The notes beneath the pieces were generated by a model that was given only the letters and a program-made list of their open reading frames with translations, was not told the origin of the DNA and did not search any database. Of a DNA stretch of 64,000 nt, positions 9,442 through 18,703 are shown one piece after another (the stretch's first letter is position 1; each line of letters starts with the position of its first letter). A program made the translations under genes and the position numbers. Source of the DNA: an uncultured Saccharospirillaceae bacterium (GTDB lineage Bacteria; Bacteroidota; Bacteroidia; Flavobacteriales_D; CAJJDF01); contig CATLPG010000011.1 of the NCBI GenBank assembly GCA_950054195.1, positions 1 through 64,000 on the forward strand. Direction: 5' to 3'.

Positions 9442-9759
9442 CTATCGCTTAGATTGTATGTGCTCGTTAAAGTTACTAATAAGTGCAGTTTTCTCTACTC
9501 TCATGGTTGCTCCACTTTCTACTTTAATAGTAACCGTTGAATCACTCATAGAAGTGATTTTACCGTGTATTCCTCCAATAGTAACAACTGCTGAACCTAC
9601 AGCTAATGCTTCTCGGTATTGCTTTTGTTCTTTTTGCTTTTTTAACTGCGGACGAATAAAGAAGAAGTAAAAAACTAGAATAATAGCAACTATAAATAAA
9701 ATATTTGATAGTCCACCACCGCCCATAGCTGATTGTAATAGTATATAAGATGTATTCAT
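9442..9759 (-). CDS. yajC: Preprotein translocase subunit YajC
   Basis: A 105-residue inner-membrane protein of the SecDF-YajC complex that assists Sec export. It has one N-terminal membrane segment (about 19-37, ILFIVAIILVFYFFFIRPQ) and the family signature FIRPQLKKQKE, followed by a small soluble domain with VVTIGGIHGKI. It sits 12 bases after the DUF1573 gene and 16 bases before coaE, in a co-directional housekeeping operon. Confidence 0.94.
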   Translation of the reverse strand: MNTSYILLQSAMGGGGLSNILFIVAIILVFYFFFIRPQLKKQKEQKQYREALAVGSAVVTIGGIHGKITSMSDSTVTIKVESGATMRVEKTALISNFNEHIQSKR

Positions 9760-9771
9760 TTTCTTTTTTGT

Positions 9772-10206
9772 TTAATTTTTTTGTATTTCAGGTCCAACCA
9801 CTGTTCCTTCTATAAAAGCTTGAACCGAAGTTGGGTTAGTATTTGCTTTAATATCGATAGATTTTTTTACAATTCCTACTCGATTTTCACTGTTAAACAC
9901 AACGTCAATCTGTCCTTTTTCACCTGGCTTTATAGGTTTTTTAGGCCAGTTTTTAGGAATAGTACAGCCACAAGATCCATTAACAGATCCTATCACTAAT
10001 GTGCCCTTCCCTGTGTTAGTAAAAACAAAAGTATGTTTAACCACATCACCTTCTATAACCGTACCAAAGTTATAGGTTTGCTCATCAAATGTGATTTCAG
10101 GAGGATATTCTTGATCGATAATTTCTGCGTAATTATCATCAGTTATTGTTTTACCACCACAAGAAATAACTGACAGGAAAAATGTTGCGTAAAGAAAATA
10201 TCTCAT
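9772..10206 (-). CDS. DUF1573 domain lipoprotein
   Basis: The start at 10206 gives a 144-residue lipoprotein: a short hydrophobic stretch ends in the lipobox VISC, followed by Gly-Gly. A longer in-frame start at 10254 would put 16 charged residues ahead of it. The rest is a DUF1573 Ig/ASPM-like fold with the typical FGTVIEGDVVKH, FTNTGKGTLVI, CGCT and PxKPIKPGEKG segments. Proteins of this family are common cell-envelope components in Bacteroidota without a settled function. It lies between nusB and yajC in one operon. Confidence 0.85.
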   Translation of the reverse strand: MRYFLYATFFLSVISCGGKTITDDNYAEIIDQEYPPEITFDEQTYNFGTVIEGDVVKHTFVFTNTGKGTLVIGSVNGSCGCTIPKNWPKKPIKPGEKGQIDVVFNSENRVGIVKKSIDIKANTNPTSVQAFIEGTVVGPEIQKN

Positions 10207-10292
10207 GTGCTTAGAAAAATAATTGGTTCGTAATGTACTTTTTATTTTGTTCATAGCAGTAGGTATACCTATTTATTTCAACCCAATTGGGT

Positions 10293-11255
10293 TTACTTGA
10301 TGCTTTTGTTTATTAAGCCTCTTCCAGCTTTATTGATTCTTCCTGATTGTTTTAATTCGTTAAATACTTTGTCCAATAATCCGTTGATGAACTGTTTACT
10401 TTTAGGAGTACTATAAAACTTTGATATTTCAATGTACTCGTTAAGTGTAACTTTAATTGGGATTGAAGGGAAGTCAAGAGCTTCTGTGATTGCCATTTGC
10501 ATCAAAATTAAATCTGATTTTGCAAAACGGTCCAAGTCCCAATTTTCGGCTTGTGTATGAATCAATTTGGAACATTCTTCTTCATTTGCTAAGGTTCTCC
10601 TAAATAACTTTTTAGCAAAAGCTAAATCTTCTTCTCCTTTATATAAAGGGCGAAGTTTATAATGGGAATCAGTATCTGCTCCAATACCATCAATAGTAGA
10701 GGATATAGAAGAAAGTATGGTTTCTAAATCATCATTCCAATAGATACTTTTGTCCTCTAAAATGTCATAGAGTAATTCGTTTAAAGCAATATGATTTTTA
10801 AATATCCAAATTAAAAACTGTTTGTCCTCGTGTAAGCTATCCATCCCACTATTCATATACTCACGATACTCATCCGAAGCTTTAACACCTTGCCAAATTT
10901 GTTTAATAATATTAAAATCAGCCTCAGTTTCCCACCTTATTTTTCTCTTCTTAATGAAGTTGTTTAATTCAAGATTTTCTTCAAGAACACCAAACACCTT
11001 GTTTTCTACAAACTTCATGTTTGGATTTAACTCATCTTCAGTAGGGAAGTTTTTATTTTTCGCATCTTCAATTTTTTGAAGAGCAAAATCTCTTATTTCC
11101 TTGAATATAGTTAGGTAAGTAAGATAAAGCTCATGCGTCTTATCTAAATTAAATACCAGTTCTTTTTCTCCAATATGAACTTCTGTTTTATGAGAAAAAA
11201 TATAGGCATAAACAGTTTGAAAAACCTTAATTCGAATATGTCTTCTTGTTAGCAC
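10293..11255 (-). CDS. nusB: Transcription antitermination factor NusB (long Bacteroidota form)
   Basis: A 320-residue cytoplasmic RNA-binding factor involved in rRNA antitermination. The start is GTG, and the sequence begins MLTRRHIRIKVFQTVYAY, the usual NusB opening. The conserved NusB core lies at about 190-310 (FAKKLFRRTL, IPIKVTLNEYIEISKFYSTPKS, INGLLDKVF). It is about twice the length of E. coli NusB, as is normal for Bacteroidota. The start codon overlaps the stop of the leucine dehydrogenase gene (TAGTG), implying translational coupling. Confidence 0.93.
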   Translation of the reverse strand: MLTRRHIRIKVFQTVYAYIFSHKTEVHIGEKELVFNLDKTHELYLTYLTIFKEIRDFALQKIEDAKNKNFPTEDELNPNMKFVENKVFGVLEENLELNNFIKKRKIRWETEADFNIIKQIWQGVKASDEYREYMNSGMDSLHEDKQFLIWIFKNHIALNELLYDILEDKSIYWNDDLETILSSISSTIDGIGADTDSHYKLRPLYKGEEDLAFAKKLFRRTLANEEECSKLIHTQAENWDLDRFAKSDLILMQMAITEALDFPSIPIKVTLNEYIEISKFYSTPKSKQFINGLLDKVFNELKQSGRINKAGRGLINKSIK

Positions 11256-12346
11256 TAATAAGAAAGTTTAATTTTCCCGATTTGTTCAATACGTTCTTCA
11301 GCAAGTTTATTTGCAGCCAAATAGGTAGGAACACTGTCCTTTTCAGCCTTATCGAATATATTTAATGTAGTATCATAGATGTTTTCGGTTAATCCCATCA
11401 CATGATTTTTATCGTAACCAATTAATTCTGAGTAACAATTAATAACTCCACCTGCATTAATCAAATAATCAGGAGCATAAATAATGTCACGGTCAATTAA
11501 ATCTTGACCATGTTTTGATTCAATTTTTAATTGGTTGTTAGCTGCTCCAGCAATAATTTTGCATTTTAATCGATCAATCGTGTCATCATTAATCGTAGCT
11601 CCCAAAGCACAAGGCGAATAGATATCTACATCTAAGTCATAGATTTCATCAATTCCAACAATGTCTACTGGATACTCTTTTGAAATTCGTTCTAGCGTAG
11701 GCTCATATATGTCGGTTACATACACATTTGCACCTTCGTTAACTAAATGCTGAATAAGATATTCTCCAACATGTCCAGCTCCTTGAACGGCAACCTTTCT
11801 TTTTCCTAATGAATCGCTCCCGTATGCTTTTTTAGCAGCTGCTTTCATCCCCATGTAAACACCATAAGCGGTTAGGGGAGAAGGGTCACCACTAGTTCCA
11901 GGTAATCCAGTAACGTGTTTGGTTTCTAAACCAACCCAGGTCATTTCTTTTGGAGATACACCAACATCTTCTGCAGTAATGTATTTTCCATTTAGACTAT
12001 TTACAAATTTCCCAAACCTTCTAAAGAGGGCTTCTGATTTATCTTTTCTGGAATCTCCAATAATAACAGCTTTACCGCCTCCTAAGTTTAATCCAGAAAT
12101 AGAAGACTTGTATGTCATTCCTCTTGATAAACGTAAAACATCAGTAAGTGCTTCTTCTTCAGAGTTGTAATTCCACATTCTTGTACCTCCTAAACTAGGG
12201 CCAAGAACTGTGTTGTGAATAGCTATTATAGCTTTTAAACCAGTCGATTTGTCATTACAAAAAACAACTTGCTCGTGCCCCATCTCTTCCATTTTAGAAA
12301 GCAAAAATCCATGTTTTTGGGCTTTTTCTTCAACTATATTTTCCAT
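11255..12346 (-). CDS. Leucine (Glu/Leu/Phe/Val-type) dehydrogenase
   Basis: A 363-residue NAD-dependent amino-acid dehydrogenase that deaminates branched-chain amino acids to 2-oxo acids. Visible motifs are the substrate-binding GPSLGGTRMW, the catalytic-lysine region LGGGKAVIIGD, the Rossmann motif VAVQGAGHVGEYL, and CALGATIND. Length is right for bacterial leucine dehydrogenase (about 365 residues). It is the first gene of the minus-strand operon running through nusB to coaE. The 158-base upstream gap holds no promoter I can identify. Confidence 0.9.
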   Translation of the reverse strand: MENIVEEKAQKHGFLLSKMEEMGHEQVVFCNDKSTGLKAIIAIHNTVLGPSLGGTRMWNYNSEEEALTDVLRLSRGMTYKSSISGLNLGGGKAVIIGDSRKDKSEALFRRFGKFVNSLNGKYITAEDVGVSPKEMTWVGLETKHVTGLPGTSGDPSPLTAYGVYMGMKAAAKKAYGSDSLGKRKVAVQGAGHVGEYLIQHLVNEGANVYVTDIYEPTLERISKEYPVDIVGIDEIYDLDVDIYSPCALGATINDDTIDRLKCKIIAGAANNQLKIESKHGQDLIDRDIIYAPDYLINAGGVINCYSELIGYDKNHVMGLTENIYDTTLNIFDKAEKDSVPTYLAANKLAEERIEQIGKIKLSY

Positions 12347-12504
12347 ATGGTAAGAACTAACTATGTCAAATTAGATAGCTAAAATACTATAATTATTATG
12401 GATTAAATTGATTTTGAAAGAATATTTAGTATTCGAATTATTACTAGGTTGGTATACTTCATTAATTGAATTGATTTAAAAGATATTAGTAAATGAAGGG
12501 CTCA

Positions 12505-13128
12505 TTAAAATTTAAATAAATATCTCGTTACACCAATACGAAATGTTACACGATTAAACCAAATGCTGTAGTTAATATCATTTCCACCAACAACAGAAGT
12601 TTGTGATCCGTTTGTTTTTAGATTATATTGGTTCACTTCAAAAAAGTAATTCATTTTTCTACTTGTTTTAAGGGTTAAGCCTAAACCAGCTTCAAGCATA
12701 TAGCTACTATTTATTTCATTGAGGTTTTCATTTACTGAGTTATTGTAAGAACCATATCCAGCTGCAACTTTTGCGTACGGCATCAACCAACCATTAACAA
12801 AAAAGTATTTACCAGATAAGTAAACAGGAGTGCTTGTAACCATTACTGTTTCTTCAGAATTATTTATGGGAAGTAATAGCTGATTTCCGTGAGCACCTGT
12901 ACCAATAGCAATTTCAAACCCTTTGGGAAAGCGATAACCTAATTCACCATTCAAACTTGCATGATTTTTTCTCCATCCATAAGAGCCTGTTACTATTAAT
13001 CCTTGTTCAAAATTATTGCTTCTTTGAAAGATAGGTCCTTTTGGTTCATAATCTAAGTCGTCTAGCTGGCTAACTAAATGAAAATTAATGAATAAAAGAC
13101 ATGCTGTAAGTATAGTAAAAGTTTTCAT
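12505..13128 (-). CDS. Predicted outer-membrane beta-barrel protein (triplet member 3)
   Basis: A 207-residue protein from ATG 13128, where the signal peptide (MKTFTILTACLLFINFHLVSQ) begins; an in-frame ATG five codons earlier is also possible. Strand-rich sequence follows, with glycine/aromatic alternation and the C-terminus RYLFKF. It shares with the two upstream proteins an N-terminal PxGxIFxxxN-like opening, a FEVNQYNLKTNG motif near the end, and a final RIGV strand. It is the last gene of a four-gene minus-strand cluster headed by an LVIVD lipoprotein. The function is unknown. Confidence 0.65.
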   Translation of the reverse strand: MKTFTILTACLLFINFHLVSQLDDLDYEPKGPIFQRSNNFEQGLIVTGSYGWRKNHASLNGELGYRFPKGFEIAIGTGAHGNQLLLPINNSEETVMVTSTPVYLSGKYFFVNGWLMPYAKVAAGYGSYNNSVNENLNEINSSYMLEAGLGLTLKTSRKMNYFFEVNQYNLKTNGSQTSVVGGNDINYSIWFNRVTFRIGVTRYLFKF

Positions 13129-13182
13129 AGTATATGATTTCATAATAGAAAATACAAATACTATGCCATAGATGAATTAAGT

Positions 13183-13806
13183 TTAGTACAAGTAAATTGA
13201 AACACCTATTCGGTATAATAAAAACTCACTATATGTGCGGTAAATAAACTCGTTGCCATTACTCAAGGTATGTCTTCCTCTTAGGCGCATTACATGTTGA
13301 TTTGCTTCAAAGAATATTGAGAAAGTTTCTTTGGGTGTAATCATAATTCCTAATCCTACCTCAGCAAAATCAGAGCCGTTGGTGTTACTATCTAGATAGT
13401 TGTCATTAACTAAAGAGGAGAAACCAATACCAGCTCCTGCTCTTATATAGGGTGAAACCGGACCATCAAAAAAAGTATATTTTATTCCTGCGTTTAAATG
13501 GGCATTGAAAAAATGTGCATTCCTGTCTAAATTACTTAAAGGTATCTTGGTAATATTGTACATTAAACCAAAACCCATGTAGGGCTCTAATCCTTTATTG
13601 AACCTGTAAGATATTGTTGCCATATCCAGTTGAAAGTTACGCTTATTAAAGGCAAAAGAAGCATTGAAAATTGGTCCTGGAGTAAAGTTGTTTTTTGAAA
13701 ATAGGCGTTTGCGATCTTTAAACTCTAAATCTGGTAAATCTTGGGCAATAGAATAAAGACTAAAAAAGGAGAAATAAAGTAAAAAATAACGCTTTAGCAT
13801 AGACAA
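13183..13806 (-). CDS. Predicted outer-membrane beta-barrel protein (triplet member 2)
   Basis: A 207-residue protein with a signal peptide ending SIAQ (about residue 21); a second ATG two codons in is equally possible. The body is strand-rich, with YMGFGLMYNI, YIRAGAGIGFSS and an FEANQHVMRLRG motif matching the FEVNQYNLKTNG motif of its neighbour. It ends RIGVSIYLY, again aromatic. It lies 54 bases upstream of triplet member 3 and 36 bases downstream of member 1. It is probably a small 8-stranded barrel; no enzyme motif is seen. Confidence 0.65.
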   Translation of the reverse strand: MSMLKRYFLLYFSFFSLYSIAQDLPDLEFKDRKRLFSKNNFTPGPIFNASFAFNKRNFQLDMATISYRFNKGLEPYMGFGLMYNITKIPLSNLDRNAHFFNAHLNAGIKYTFFDGPVSPYIRAGAGIGFSSLVNDNYLDSNTNGSDFAEVGLGIMITPKETFSIFFEANQHVMRLRGRHTLSNGNEFIYRTYSEFLLYRIGVSIYLY

Positions 13807-13842
13807 GAAATTTGTTTATGTAAAGCAAATATCAAGCCAGAT

Positions 13843-14610
13843 TTACTTGCCAAAAACAAAGCCAAACCTTAACATCAAACGGTTGAGCCAGATGTCAAAT
13901 TCTGTTATAGGAGCTACTCCTTGATTGGTATTTACATTGTCAGTAAAAGTGCCGTTAATCTTCATGTTATACTGCGTTAATTCTACATACCACTTTGTTC
14001 TACTTTTAGATGAAAATGTGTAACCTAGTCCAAATTCAAGTACTGCGCTATTCTTAATAGTGGTATTCCCAGCAAAGTTTGGAATTGAGTTGCTTGCATG
14101 ACCAACAGAAGCTTTCACGTAAGGTCTTCTTAACGATGTTTGAAGTGGATAATATTTTATTAAACCAGAAACGGTAAATGAACTAACGTCAAGCCACACC
14201 CAGTTTGTAATAGCAGAAAAATCTACGAAATTTAAATGTGATCCTATATTCATGCCATATTCTATGCCGTGAAAATTTGGGGTATAGGTCACAGAAAGAT
14301 TGCTGCTAACATGATTAATACCAGAAGTAGCTTCCAGTCCAAATAGAAAACCTTTTTTGTAATTAAACTTACCATTAGAAAAAAGATAGATTTCTTCTGG
14401 CAGATATGCTTTCAGTGCATCGTATTTACTAAAGCTTAATACAGTTTTATTATATAAAGTTAAATGGTAAGCTGTATCAGAAACAAATAATTGTCCTTTA
14501 ACTGTATTGTCTCCTGGTAAATGGAATATAGCTCCATTAGGGATTTGACTAAAAGAAACAAATTTGGCTCCCATAAGGAGCCAAATAAGTAATATAAATT
14601 GTTTTTTCAA
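13843..14610 (-). CDS. Predicted outer-membrane beta-barrel protein (triplet member 1)
   Basis: A 255-residue protein with a signal peptide ending SFSQ (about residue 21). Residues 22-85 form a non-barrel N-terminal part, followed by a strand-rich region from about 88. It contains VELTQYNMKINGTF, matching the motif in the two downstream paralogues, and LMLRFGFVF at the C-terminus. It starts 9 bases after the LVIVD lipoprotein stop, so the two are almost certainly co-transcribed. The function is not recognised. Confidence 0.65.
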   Translation of the reverse strand: MKKQFILLIWLLMGAKFVSFSQIPNGAIFHLPGDNTVKGQLFVSDTAYHLTLYNKTVLSFSKYDALKAYLPEEIYLFSNGKFNYKKGFLFGLEATSGINHVSSNLSVTYTPNFHGIEYGMNIGSHLNFVDFSAITNWVWLDVSSFTVSGLIKYYPLQTSLRRPYVKASVGHASNSIPNFAGNTTIKNSAVLEFGLGYTFSSKSRTKWYVELTQYNMKINGTFTDNVNTNQGVAPITEFDIWLNRLMLRFGFVFGK

Positions 14611-14619
14611 GGCAAATAG

Positions 14620-15885
14620 TTATGGTAAATCAACGTTACTTAACTCAACTAGTGTATTAGTGTTTGGGTTAAACTGATATTGCTTTAAACCTGAGTTACC
14701 AGTTACTAAAATTACATCATTTAGAGAAGGGTGCTTTAATACATCGTATGCCTTAATTGAAGTATAAGTTACCAGTTTTACAGGGTTTGATGCATTTGTT
14801 ACATCTAGTATGCTAATTCCATTATTTCCTTCACCAACAAATAAGTGATTATCTAACATGGTCATACCGTAAGGACTAGCCATTGTTACATCTCCAATTT
14901 TCGTTGGGTTATTTTTATTTGTAATATCTATTACCTCTAAAAGGTTTACAAATCCATTACACCCATCAGCCTGTACAGATCTTAAAGTTAAATAAGCAAT
15001 GTTTCCATTAGGTAATACAGGGTCACAAGAAACTTCGTGTGTATATCTACCGCTAACAGTAGGAGAACTTGGGTTACTATTATTAACTACAATCATAGAA
15101 GATTTCGTTCCAACATATAAGTAGTCGCCTTCCTCGTAAATAGTTTCAATATCTGATCCAATTTCTTGCTCATTTACTTTAGACATGCTACCACCATTTT
15201 CTTGGAAAGTATATAGTTCTTCTCCACCAACAACATAAACATGAGAATTATCTAAAGCTATCTTGTTAATTGTTCCTTTTTCTTTTCTTCCACTACCAAT
15301 GAATGATGAAGGAACTTCGCTTACCGGTATTAATTTATCTTGATAATCATAGTACAGCTTATTGTTTTGTCTTAACATTTCCTCTTCTGGACTATTTAAT
15401 TTAAACTCTTCAGTTACTACCTCATAAGTGAATCCCATTAAAATTCTTCCTTGATTATCTTTAATAGGAGTTCCAAAAGCATTATCTAATCTAGATTCAA
15501 CTACTGGATTTGCTAAATCAGAAATATTGATTTTAACTAAATCATAATGTGAAATTGCGTATATCTGATTTCCATGTACATAAAACTCATTAGTGTAAGG
15601 TAAGTCAATAAATGAAACATTTACAGGATTACTCGGATTTGAGTTGTCAAAAACGTGTATTCCTTTATTTGGTTCACCAATTAATAAAACTGCATTTCCA
15701 AAATAAATTTTACCAGCTTTCTGAATGTTTTTAGCTGGAGCAGCAACTGCAGTATTTCTTACTTCATTAATATCTGCATATTGGGCCGTAGCTTTATTGT
15801 AGGTATGCGTTATAGTACCACTGTTTTTATTACAAGATGCTAATAAAATAGCGGCTGATGCGAGGTAGATAAAGTTCTTCTTCAT
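14620..15885 (-). CDS. LVIVD-repeat lipoprotein (predicted beta-propeller)
   Basis: A 421-residue lipoprotein: signal peptide with the lipobox LLASC (Cys18). It carries repeated beta-propeller-like units of the LVIVD type, for example NKGIHVFDNSNPSNPV, LVKINISDLANPV, MIVVNNSNPSSPT and GISILDVTNASNPV. LVIVD repeats are a Bacteroidota/archaeal surface-protein motif of unknown role. It heads the cluster with the three barrel genes, so it could be the surface-exposed partner of one of them (inference). The 184-base upstream gap holds only a near-match promoter with a wrong internal spacing, not called here. Confidence 0.84.
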   Translation of the reverse strand: MKKNFIYLASAAILLASCNKNSGTITHTYNKATAQYADINEVRNTAVAAPAKNIQKAGKIYFGNAVLLIGEPNKGIHVFDNSNPSNPVNVSFIDLPYTNEFYVHGNQIYAISHYDLVKINISDLANPVVESRLDNAFGTPIKDNQGRILMGFTYEVVTEEFKLNSPEEEMLRQNNKLYYDYQDKLIPVSEVPSSFIGSGRKEKGTINKIALDNSHVYVVGGEELYTFQENGGSMSKVNEQEIGSDIETIYEEGDYLYVGTKSSMIVVNNSNPSSPTVSGRYTHEVSCDPVLPNGNIAYLTLRSVQADGCNGFVNLLEVIDITNKNNPTKIGDVTMASPYGMTMLDNHLFVGEGNNGISILDVTNASNPVKLVTYTSIKAYDVLKHPSLNDVILVTGNSGLKQYQFNPNTNTLVELSNVDLP

Positions 15886-16069
15886 TTTTTTTAAAATTTA
15901 ATTCTTTGATACAGTTTGTAAAACAACTACCATGCCAAAGTCTAGTTTTTTGAATGTTTTTTTAACAGATAATTAACTAACGTAAATCATTATTAAAAAG
16001 TATTCTATTCATATACAATTTACTAAAAAAACATTAGCTATTTGATTTTTAGTAAGAAGAATTAAGATC

Positions 16070-16825
16070 TTATATTTCTGAAATGTCCTCTTGTTTAATC
16101 CAACCTTCGGAGGATCCAAAACGAATATTTATCCAGCCATCTTTTTCTCCAAGTAAAACAACTTTGCTGCCAGCGTGTAATACTCTAATGCTTTCTGAGC
16201 TATAGTCGGCAGAAGATTTAATTGTACTTGCTGTTACCATAACAATTCCAGAAAAGCTATTTTTAGATATATAGTATTTGATGCTAGCTAAACCTGTAAA
16301 AACAAGAAATAAACTTAAAAATATAAATGCTTTAGCATTAGCCAATTTGTATAAAAACATGTTAGTAATTAAGGGTTTAACCACACGAGCAATAACAAAA
16401 AATAATAAACTTAAAACTCCTAATATTGCCCAGAAGTCAAAGGTGTAGCCCACAAAAGATGATATCCAGTTAAAAAAGCCAGCTCTAGTTTTTTCGGGTT
16501 TGTCGGTAATACGCTCTTGCGCTAGTTGGATATTATTATTTATTTTTTCTGATAGGGGAGAAGCTACTTTTTTTGCTTTTTCATAATAAAGTATAGCACG
16601 TGCATAATCATGAAGTTGAAAAGCAGTATTACCAGCATTATAATAAATCTCTTTTGAATCATATCCCTGCTCTAATAGCGTTTTAAAAAGCTCGTCTGCT
16701 TGTCGATAATTGGTAGAATCGTAAGCATTAATCGCTTCGTTAAAAGTGTTTTCTGGGCTAAACGTTTGACCAAAAACATTAAGCGATAAAATAAGAATAA
16801 ATGATATGTTTAGTAATATGTTCAT
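16070..16825 (-). CDS. batE: BatE: TPR and SH3-domain membrane protein
   Basis: 252 residues from ATG 16825, one base after the batD stop; an in-frame GTG at 16834 would overlap batD. A signal peptide ending FGQ is followed by TPR repeats (about 20-90, with YYNAGNTAFQL and AILYYEKAKK). Two membrane segments lie near 128-148 and 163-183, and a bacterial SH3-like domain (about 195-251, VLLGEKDGWINIRFGSSEGWI) closes the protein. Bat proteins are envelope proteins linked to aerotolerance and stress in Bacteroides and Leptospira. It is coupled to batD; batA/B/C are not in the window. Confidence 0.83.
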   Translation of the reverse strand: MNILLNISFILILSLNVFGQTFSPENTFNEAINAYDSTNYRQADELFKTLLEQGYDSKEIYYNAGNTAFQLHDYARAILYYEKAKKVASPLSEKINNNIQLAQERITDKPEKTRAGFFNWISSFVGYTFDFWAILGVLSLLFFVIARVVKPLITNMFLYKLANAKAFIFLSLFLVFTGLASIKYYISKNSFSGIVMVTASTIKSSADYSSESIRVLHAGSKVVLLGEKDGWINIRFGSSEGWIKQEDISEI

Positions 16826-16826
16826 T

Positions 16827-18626
16827 TTAAGCACTAATTTCCTGATCTATTCTTTCGATTGTTTGAATGCATTTATCATAAGTATTTTCACTAGCGTCAA
16901 CAGAAAATGGTGCGAATTGAGCCATTTCACAGTTTTCTATCAAGGCAATAAGTTCTTTTGCAGAAGATTTGTTAACACGCTTTGCAATTAGCTGGTTTTG
17001 TATAGCTTGTTTAGATAGTTCAGCAGTTTGAATGCCTATCTTATTTTCAAGATACTTATAGATGCAGTTCAAGGTAATGCTGTAAAATTTATCTGTTTGA
17101 TTTTGATCTAAAGCTGTTTTAGCTTGTTCAAATTGTTGTAAAGCAACTTTTTTTGCTCTTTTTTTTCTGTTTTCTTCTGTGTCAGCAGTTGCGTTAGAAA
17201 TTTTTGTTCGTACAAACACAAAGGCAAACATTCCTAGAATTATTCCTCCAATAGATACATAGTAAAGTGGCGATAAGAAAAAAGCTTTCTTTTTATTATC
17301 AAAGGTTGTTGATGTTTCAAGATTAGCTAATGATAAACGACTTTCATTCTTTTCAGAGCTTATTATATTTTGATTATTATCTTCATCAATTGAACCATCT
17401 TGTTTTAATACAGTTATTACAAAACGATCAGTGCTTAATGTTATATATTCTTTTTTATTTGGGTTAAAGTAAGTGAATTCGATTGGATCAATAACATATT
17501 TTCCAGAATGTCTAGGGATTAACAAATAAGAGGTGGTTTGACTACCAGATACTCCACCACCAGATACACTAATATTGTCTTTTATTTGAGGATCATAAGC
17601 TTCAAAATCTGAAGGAAATTGAACATCAAAACCACTCAGTTGCTTTAAATTACCACTTCCTTGAACAATTAGCTTTAAGTCTATCGATTCATCTACTTTA
17701 ACAGTATCTTTTGATAAATTACCCTTAAATATATATGAACCAACCTGATTATTGAATGAAGATGGAGCAGGTTGAGGTAATTCTTTTACTTGAATTGTCC
17801 CTCCATTACTAGTGATTTCTTTTTTTACTCCAGGACTAAAGAATGATCGGTTAATGATGCCTGTTACACTAAATGGCTTAATTGTTAAAGCTCCAGATTT
17901 TTGAGGAAATAACACTTCTTTTTTTAGCGTGTACACTTGGTATTGTTTACCATCCAAAATCTCAGTTTTAGGTACTAGTTGCTGTGGAAGTTCAATATTC
18001 TCTGCCCAAAAGTTTTCCTGTGTAGGAAAGTCATAATCATTTAATGAATTGATAGGTAGATTTCTAGAGTATATTTTATAAGAAGCTACTATTTGTTCTC
18101 CTGGATAAACATTTTGTTTAGAGAATGTGATTTTAGCAAAAAAGTCTTCATCGGTAATTTGTTGAGGTTGCTGTCTTGTATTGCCAAAAAAATCATCGAA
18201 ATCATCGAAAGGACTTCTTCTTCGCTGTTTTTGTTTAATTAATTTACCTTGAACAACAGTTAGTTGAACCGATTTAGATTCGTAAGTAGCATTTCCGATT
18301 TTAAGTTTTGCTCCCGGAATTAAAAAAGTACCAGTTTGTTTTGGCTGGAGAGTATAAGTAAATGACTTTTCCATGCTCTGAGTCATTTTACCATTAACTA
18401 TGTTTATGCTTGAGCTAGAGCTTTGAAATGGACCACTAACAACATTAAAATCTTTAAACGTTGGCTGTATGAAACTACCATCCTTATTGGTTGAGTAAGT
18501 AACATTAAATACATCTTCAATACCAATTTTTGAGTAACTCACCTTAGTGTTAAAGTCTACTTGAGCATAAAAACTTACACTCACGATGCAAAGTAAAAAG
18601 TACAATATGTATTTATTCAAAATCAC
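16827..18626 (-). CDS. batD: BatD family protein
   Basis: A 599-residue envelope protein with a GTG start. The signal peptide ends FYAQ (about residue 22). Consecutive Ig-like BatD domains follow, with the family pattern YSKIGIEDVFNVTY, a Gln-rich RRRSPFDDFDDFF linker near 138-150, QNVYPGEQIV and LIPRHSGKYVI. A membrane segment near 450-470 and a cytoplasmic C-terminal helical part follow. BatD is thought to act in the cell envelope with VWA proteins and a MoxR ATPase. It is directly followed by batE. Confidence 0.87.
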   Translation of the reverse strand: MILNKYILYFLLCIVSVSFYAQVDFNTKVSYSKIGIEDVFNVTYSTNKDGSFIQPTFKDFNVVSGPFQSSSSSINIVNGKMTQSMEKSFTYTLQPKQTGTFLIPGAKLKIGNATYESKSVQLTVVQGKLIKQKQRRRSPFDDFDDFFGNTRQQPQQITDEDFFAKITFSKQNVYPGEQIVASYKIYSRNLPINSLNDYDFPTQENFWAENIELPQQLVPKTEILDGKQYQVYTLKKEVLFPQKSGALTIKPFSVTGIINRSFFSPGVKKEITSNGGTIQVKELPQPAPSSFNNQVGSYIFKGNLSKDTVKVDESIDLKLIVQGSGNLKQLSGFDVQFPSDFEAYDPQIKDNISVSGGGVSGSQTTSYLLIPRHSGKYVIDPIEFTYFNPNKKEYITLSTDRFVITVLKQDGSIDEDNNQNIISSEKNESRLSLANLETSTTFDNKKKAFFLSPLYYVSIGGIILGMFAFVFVRTKISNATADTEENRKKRAKKVALQQFEQAKTALDQNQTDKFYSITLNCIYKYLENKIGIQTAELSKQAIQNQLIAKRVNKSSAKELIALIENCEMAQFAPFSVDASENTYDKCIQTIERIDQEISA

Positions 18627-18646
18627 TCGTATGCATTTGTTTTAAC

Positions 18647-18677
18647 CAAAAGTATTGGCTTCTATTTTTACTTGCAA
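18647..18677 (-). promoter_or_regulatory. Candidate promoter of batD-batE
   Basis: On the minus strand, TTG (18677-18675), a 20-base spacer, then TACTTTTG (18654-18647), a full match to the Bacteroidota -7 element TAnnTTTG. Predicted transcription start is about 15 bases before the GTG start of batD. Confidence 0.55.
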
Positions 18678-18703
18678 AAAAGAGGGGGCGTTTTTAACAA
18701 AAT

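Noticed and set aside
12347-12504. Searched for a small RNA, tRNA or promoter
   Set aside because: No cloverleaf, hairpin or consensus promoter could be supported.
15886-16069. TAGACTTTG upstream of the LVIVD lipoprotein as a promoter
   Set aside because: The internal spacing is one base too long for TAnnTTTG and no -33 partner is seen.
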